Assembly: GCA_035578905.1 (NCBI GenBank) | Contig: JAQJVL010000798.1 | Span: 124,001-188,000 of the forward strand | From: Stictocephala bisonia | Lineage: Eukaryota > Arthropoda > Insecta > Hemiptera > Membracidae | Direction: 5' to 3' | DNA: 64,000 nt | In this document: one piece after another, positions 58,708 through 64,000 of the stretch | How positions within the stretch are numbered: the first letter of the stretch is position 1 | How the letters are laid out: the number at the start of each line of letters is the position of its first letter | Program-made: the position numbers and the translations under genes | The notes under the pieces: model-generated | Database searches by the model: none | What the model was told of the DNA's origin: nothing | The model's input: the letters and a program-made list of their open reading frames with translations, nothing else

Positions 58708-58802
58708 TGAGTTTTAAAAACGTATTAATAATGATGATCATAACACTTCCATCTAGAGTTTTGGCCTATTTACATTTTAAGTAAATAAATGCCCGGGCAG
58801 TA
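57790..58802. mobile_element. Possible hAT-like remnant
   Basis: 'gatgtgggccgggaaaatgc' at 57797 and, inverted at the far side, 'aaatgcccgggcag' at 58787 could be weakly matching ends. Within, 'gggcatttgcccaaa' and 'actgggcatttatg' repeat the motif. No transposase and no target duplication. Weak. Confidence 0.25.
58650..58708. repeat. (TA)n microsatellite
   Basis: TA run of about 58 bp with one interruption near its end. Confidence 0.97.
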
Positions 58803-59454
58803 AGACATTTTTTTTACTATTTCAATTTTGTGAAACGTTTTTCTGTGACAAGACATAGCATCAATGGGTAACTGACAGTTATTTTCACTAATTACGATAC
58901 GTACCTTAAGCCACTAAGTATACTGAAAAATAGAATACACAAAATTATTGGACTTGAAGAACAATATCACAAACATCCATTAAATATTAAGGTTGAATTT
59001 TTATTTAAACCCATTATTTATTTTAATGAAGATTTAAAAAATAACGTCTACAAAATCGGTCAATGAACAAGTAAATACAGTGACATAACATTTCCAACAT
59101 ACTACCAAAAAAATTAAAAACTCAAAATTAATCTAAAGTTAGTAAAAATTAAGTTTTAAAATAACCAATTTAATAATTCATAATTATATACTTTTTATTT
59201 TATTTATATTTTATTTATTCCTACATTTTAATTTTTGTATACGTTTAACATATGTACGGGTTTATTACCCCTAATAGACTAATTTTTTAAATAAATATTC
59301 TTATTAACAGAACTAAATATGTATTATTATTCTCATTTATAAACCATATATGTTATCTTTATATGTGTTCATTTATAAACTATATATGTTACGTTTATAT
59401 ATGAAACCTATAAAAAGTACTCTAAAATAAAGTGGAATTCGATTGGAACGTGGT
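58803..59454. other. AT-rich spacer
   Basis: Contains a duplicated segment 'catttataaaccatatatgt' / 'catttataaactatatatgt' at 59335 and 59370. No gene. Confidence 0.4.
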
Positions 59455-59880
59455 CAGATAAAACACCCTGTGTTACAACAATGATATATCTCAGCCGGCA
59501 TGTCCAGAACAGGGAAAATAAATGTTTTAATCTGGCACTCTACATGAGCCGGCTGAGACTGGCCGGCCCGGTCTTAAGGGATTACCGTGACGAGGGTCTC
59601 AGACCATAAAAACCCTCAGTTAGTATTCCTGGCACGACCCCAGTTTTTGTAATTGAGGTTTTAATTTTTACAAATCTGTAGCGGGGCCTTGAGGCTCGGT
59701 GGACGTGGGGCTACATTTGTTAAGGTCTGGTCCAGACACTGACGGATGCTGTAATTACAGTTTTTCCCACTGATGGCAGTACCAGCGGCCATTTTGGCCA
59801 ACTCACAGCTGATGATGCACAATCCTTTGTACACCTCGATTGTTGAGAATGAAGGATTCATTATTTATTCAAATGTTTAT
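59455..59880. other. GC-richer non-repeat island
   Basis: Two inverted 'agccggc'-type motifs ('cagccggcatgt' 59493, 'gagccggctgag' 59547) occur. A 66-codon frame has no recognisable domain. Candidate regulatory DNA. Confidence 0.3.
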
Positions 59881-60793
59881 TGAACTCCGTAGGAGAATCG
59901 ATGGTCCCCTAAAAATTTCAAAAACTATAAAAAAGATAGCCAGTTTGATTGAATTTATTTTAAACCTTAAAGGTCAAGGCTGATGATACAAAATATCGGA
60001 AATGTACTAAACTTAACCTCGGCTGTCTACCCACTGTCCCTAAAAAAATCACATAAATTAAATCACTACAAAATTTTTTATAACATATATAACAGCTGTT
60101 TATTTTCTTAATGGTGTAAAAATTGCATATTTTTGTGTGTATCAGATGTTATTACATAATAATCTTTTATTAATAAACAAAATATATATTTAATATTAAT
60201 ATAATAAAATGTTAAAAATATTATTAATAGACTAAATAAATATATATTTTTACAATCATTAATTGTTGCTATATCTTGCTGATAACTTTTTTTACATTTA
60301 CATTAAAGATAAAAAAAAACTATTCAAAGCCGAATATAGATTTTATTCACTTCTGAAGCTAGGGTCTTTAAATTTTCAGAGGTAATCTAATGAAGTTATT
60401 TTATTTAATTAATTATCGAACACTGAACAAACACAAATTAAATATTATTCAATGCTTGTTGAAATCCACCAGTTTGTTTGAAATTCATTTTATCGTTGGA
60501 GATATTATAAAAAAAACCATTGATTAGTTGGAAAAGTTCGACACGTTTTAGAATAATGAAATCTATCATTTAATTGTAATAATTAAAAATGTATTTTTAT
60601 ACGTTTATTCCGTAACAAGTCAACAAGTATACAATAATATAACATCAATTCATCGTAGCCACAATTACGTCTGATAAGTACAAATGTGTGTGTTGTTCCT
60701 GACGTATATATACGCAAGTGATGTTCCTAGTACTGTGTCGGTGTAATGGATATACGGCCTGCACTGCGGCCCTGCCGATGTACGTCAATGCGT
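59881..60793. other. AT-rich spacer
   Basis: Nothing recognised up to a GC-richer stretch at 60720-60800. Confidence 0.3.
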
Positions 60794-60801
60794 GCCGCAA
60801 C

Positions 60802-60922
60802 TAGCGATGGCCGATATATCGCAAACCATATATCGATCTCACGATAATATCGAGCGAAAAATATCGATACATCGGGAAAGAAAATACTAATATACCGATG
60901 TATAGAAACGTATTTATCCCTA
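60802..60922. mobile_element. 121-bp hAT-type MITE with 8-bp target duplication
   Basis: Flanked on both sides by GCCGCAAC (60794-60801 and 60923-60930). The ends are TAGCGATGGCC at the left and, inverted, TAGGGATAAAT at the right, a short TAGNGAT inverted repeat typical of hAT elements. The inside is full of 'atatcgat' and 'cgatatat' palindromes. The 73-codon minus-strand frame across it is an artefact. Confidence 0.88.
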
Positions 60923-60930
60923 GCCGCAAC

Positions 60931-62114
60931 TGGCTGTAATCCCTCCACTGGTATTATATACTGTACAGTGCGAGGTGTACAGAGGATGAACTGCTCAGTC
61001 TACAATAAAAAATGCTTTCTCTTTAAATAGTACGTGGAGAGTCCATTAAAATATTTTCATCGAAATCTACAAACAATGTCCTCAAAACATAAGTTTTGTG
61101 GCTTTCATTTACAACATGTGTTAAGCATTAAGCGAGGATAGAGTAATTTTTTTAAATAAAGCTTCATTTTACAGGTCTTATTAAAAGACATTCACTCGTA
61201 TAAATAAGAACTCACTTTCCTTAATGTGTCTCAAAATGCGGTCCGTTGTTTTGGAAAATGTTTACATTATTTACAGTATATGCTTTAATTTTAGTACCCT
61301 TTCGGTCACATTAATCCAAAATAGAATTTTTACCAACAAAAAATTAGTATCCTTAAGTTGAATTTATCTCATTAAAAATTGTTTACCCAAAAAAACAACA
61401 GCTTCTCTCTGATATGCCACATTTATGCGTACATTGACGTTGGTTCACTAATTCGAATTTTGACAAATTCAAAATTCCTATATTTCAAAAATTTTAAATA
61501 GCAAGTATCATGTTGTATGTCATTTTAAAGGTCTTGTTAAGGCAAACAAAGTTTATATTTACCCCTTGCTTACATCCAATTTTTTTAGTAAAAAATTAAA
61601 AGGCGTTTTTAATGCAATATCCTTATGAGTTTTATACTATTTCGGACATGACTTTTAAAACTGAATTTCCCGATAGTGGTGAATTGAATTCTCAAATCTT
61701 ACTAACATAAATAAAAATAATACAAAAATAAAATGAAGTGGGAAAACTGTTTAGATAAAATATTTCTAACTTGTTTTATTATACAAAGTTTCGTATTCAG
61801 TTCAACTTTATAATTTTTTCGAAGAGGTATGTCGTTTTTACTGTCTACTATATTAAAGCCTTTGTAACTTCTATTCGGTGTTTACATATTTTAATTATTA
61901 AATTAGTTGTTTACTAGTTTGCTAGATGGCCAAACAACAGTTACCTCACATTACAGAAATCTCGATTAATTATGATTTAATCTATGAATTAAATTTGAAA
62001 TCTTTTCTCATCCGCAGAATGAAAAAATGCAATAATAACATTATTTTTAAAGTAATCTAAAATAGGTAATCATGCACCATGGCATTATATAACTTAAAAT
62101 ACCTTTATTAACAC
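60931..62114. other. AT-rich spacer
   Basis: No gene or recognised repeat. Confidence 0.35.
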
Positions 62115-62345
62115 CTGATCATCCATTAAGTCTGGAGTGTCCATGTTGGATGGTAATTATTGTACGGATGTTGTGTAGGGGAGATAACTGAGTATCCGGC
62201 TTTTCAATTAGCTGAAAATCAGACCAGCACTACGTGGTTCGGATTCCATGTAGAGCTGTAGGTTCCTTATGTGCCCTGGCTGTTGTGATATTAATAAGTA
62301 ACGCAGTTGGTAACTAGACTACACTCATCCTACACTCATATCATC
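62115..62345 (+). repeat. SINE family A, copy 7 (5' truncated)
   Basis: 'ccatgttggatggtaatt', 'gatgttgtgtaggggaga', 'agctgaaaatcagaccagca', 'ctacgtggttcggattccat', then 'gactacactcatcctacact'. Confidence 0.78.
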
Positions 62346-62579
62346 ATTCATATTCGCCTTAAAATACGCACAATGTGTGTCGGCTTCACATATGTAAGAA
62401 TGTAAGTAACAAGGCTACACTCACTCACCAATTGCAATTGTCTCGTTACCTTTCCAATTCAAACTTTGATTACCAAAGGCACACGAATAAATGATAGTTT
62501 CAACAGATATATTAAGAATATCCAAGAGCTATCTAAAAATTCGAATACACTATCTACATAACCAATTTCACACTAATTT

Positions 62580-63240
62580 GTCAAAACCAATCAAACTAGA
62601 CTTAAGTGAGATGGTGCCCTTATCCCATTGCATGTAACAAATACCACAGCGGTAGAATCATTTGTCAAGTTTTGATCCCCCTTGTGAACCACAATTACTA
62701 TGAAAATTCCGGCAGTAATGTATGCCAAACTTGAGACAATACTAAGTGAGCGCAATTTGCATGTTGACAATTTGTTGGCCGTTGCGGCGAGGTGGCGGTA
62801 GAAGGGAGTTAACACGGAGCCCCATTCCAGCCCTTAGGCGCAGTTTAAGATTAGCTGAAATCACGAGATTGTGGTAGGGGGGGCTCGTTATTCGAGCATT
62901 AGTCCCTCATGGGGGGGACAAGTTAGATTACTTTCAATACTGCCACTTCATTTTCCCTCCAGTTACAAAGACTCTCGCCATAAGGGTGCAAATCGCTTGG
63001 CACGCCTAGACTCAATTACGATGTTATCGCTAAACCAGCGACCGTAATGGATGGCACTTATTTCCTCCCAGCCGGGGGCAACACAAGAATGCCTCTTGTT
63101 GTATTTGTTGCTAACACAGACATCACACACTTTCCACCCTCAAATACTCGCTTTATTCTTCTTATTCTCTCCATTGAACTCTCTTCCACGCATTAAATGC
63201 CTTATCGTTCACGGCATTCGTTGGTTTTCTTTTTGCAGTA
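62580..63240. other. GC-richer non-repeat island
   Basis: About 660 bp, with G-rich runs at 62876-62882 and 62910-62918. Open frames on both strands show no domains. Candidate regulatory element. Confidence 0.3.
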
Positions 63241-63363
63241 TCAATGTTAATTGTTTGTAAATTAATATATTAGGTTAAATGTTCATATGGATTCTTATCA
63301 ACTGTTAGTACACACCAACATTTATAAGTGCTGAACTTCTTGATATAATCATGTTTTATGTTG

Positions 63364-63670
63364 GCACCAGTGACGTAGTGCTGTAACCCAACTACATGGG
63401 GATAAATTTTGGAGATTTCAGGCGATAGGTTCTTACCTCTTAGTACCGACATGGCGTCCGCTCAGTGGTTGCCATTGACACGGATACTGCTAGAAAGGTT
63501 TAGGATGTCAATTTTGAGTGGTAGTTAGTGTCCAAATCTTGTGTAGGGGAGAGAAGCGAGTGTCAGGCTTGTCAGTTGACTGAAAATCAGACCAATAATA
63601 CGTGGTTCGGTTTCCAAGTAAAGCTGTTGGTCCTTTAGTTGGCCTGTCCATTGGGCTATAAATAAAAAAA
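63364..63670 (+). repeat. SINE family A, copy 8 (near full length)
   Basis: Head 'ggcaccagtgacgtagtgct' and 'gtaacccaactacatgggga', then 'ggcgtccgctcagtggttgc', 'tgtgtaggggagagaagc' and 'ccattgggctataaataaa'. Confidence 0.82.
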
Positions 63671-63860
63671 TTATATTAGTATATGAAACAATACCTGTAG
63701 ATAAATAAGAATGCACATCAAACGATGAGTAAGTCATAATCTTTTAGTAAACGTCAGTGGAAACGCCTACTAAATGACGCCTGTCGACTGCGTATATGCA
63801 ATCTAGATGCCGTATCCATTTTGCCGTTATTGTTAAAGACGGCGCTGCAGTGAAACTAGT
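63671..63860. other. Spacer
   Basis: Nothing recognised. Confidence 0.3.
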
Positions 63861-64000
63861 TGATTTACAGTTTCTATGCTCAGTCTTTTTAATACTGACA
63901 TGGATCCCGCTCAATGGTTGCCATTGACGTGAGCACGACTAGAGAAGTCTGGGGTGTTCGTGTTGGGTGATAGTCAATATCTGAATGTTGTGTAGGGGAG
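63861..64000 (+). repeat. SINE family A, copy 9 (runs off the window)
   Basis: 'atgctcagtctttttaatac', 'gctcaatggttgccattgac', 'gagaagtctggggtgttc' and 'gaatgttgtgtaggggag' at the window end. Confidence 0.75.

Noticed and set aside
60727..60948. 73-codon minus-strand frame
   Set aside because: It crosses the hAT MITE and both target duplications.
1..64000. CRISPR arrays, operons, bacterial promoters or phage genes
   Set aside because: Nothing of the kind is present; the regular arrays are eukaryotic minisatellites without spacers.

Overview
The window looks like AT-rich, gene-poor, transposon-rich nuclear DNA from an arthropod, most likely an insect. Support comes from an interstitial (TTAGG)n tract of the insect telomere motif (27832-27909), several tRNA-derived SINE families, a 5S-rRNA-like SINE, Helitron, Harbinger and hAT-like elements, LINE and LTR remnants and many microsatellites. 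A hemipteran is my impression from the repeat mix, held with low confidence. There are no bacterial features, CRISPR arrays or operons. I found no intact protein-coding host gene. The open frames present are short chance frames, frames inside repeats, or decayed transposon genes.

The best-defined object is a 4.28-kb DNA transposon at 15568-19850. It has terminal inverted repeats of about 490-500 bp and a decayed minus-strand gene of a transposase-like protein that I recognise as a widespread uncharacterised animal family but cannot name. Its reading frame holds indels, stop codons and an internal array of exactly four 155-bp tandem copies (17221-17840). Other coding remnants are a Harbinger (PIF) transposase pseudogene (49725-50195) and the 3' end of a LINE reverse transcriptase (26421-26907, minus).

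Non-coding mobile DNA fills much of the rest. There is a Helitron-like element (41255-43010), a 121-bp hAT-type MITE with a perfect 8-bp target duplication (60802-60922), a 293-bp element with perfect 23-bp inverted repeats (20496-20788), and a long foldback (2545-3362). A near-perfect palindrome lies at 27298-27526. A three-copy TIR family, a six-copy 'actttctc' family and five or more SINE families (one nested in another) are also present. LTR-like units lie at 23812-24261, 32270-32800 and 33880-34230.

Tandem repeats include one minisatellite unit present at four separate loci (2335, 5740, 24515, 26170), a 22/44-bp array (14262-14720) and a 31/62-bp array (38455-39535).

Between the repeats are about fifteen GC-richer, repeat-free islands of 250-700 bp (for example 1180, 4545, 11905, 13131, 22430, 30705, 34480, 40060, 59455, 62580). 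They lack convincing coding potential and could be conserved regulatory DNA. With a candidate 33-nt microexon (38314-38346), they would fit a large intron or the regulatory surroundings of a host gene, but that is inference.
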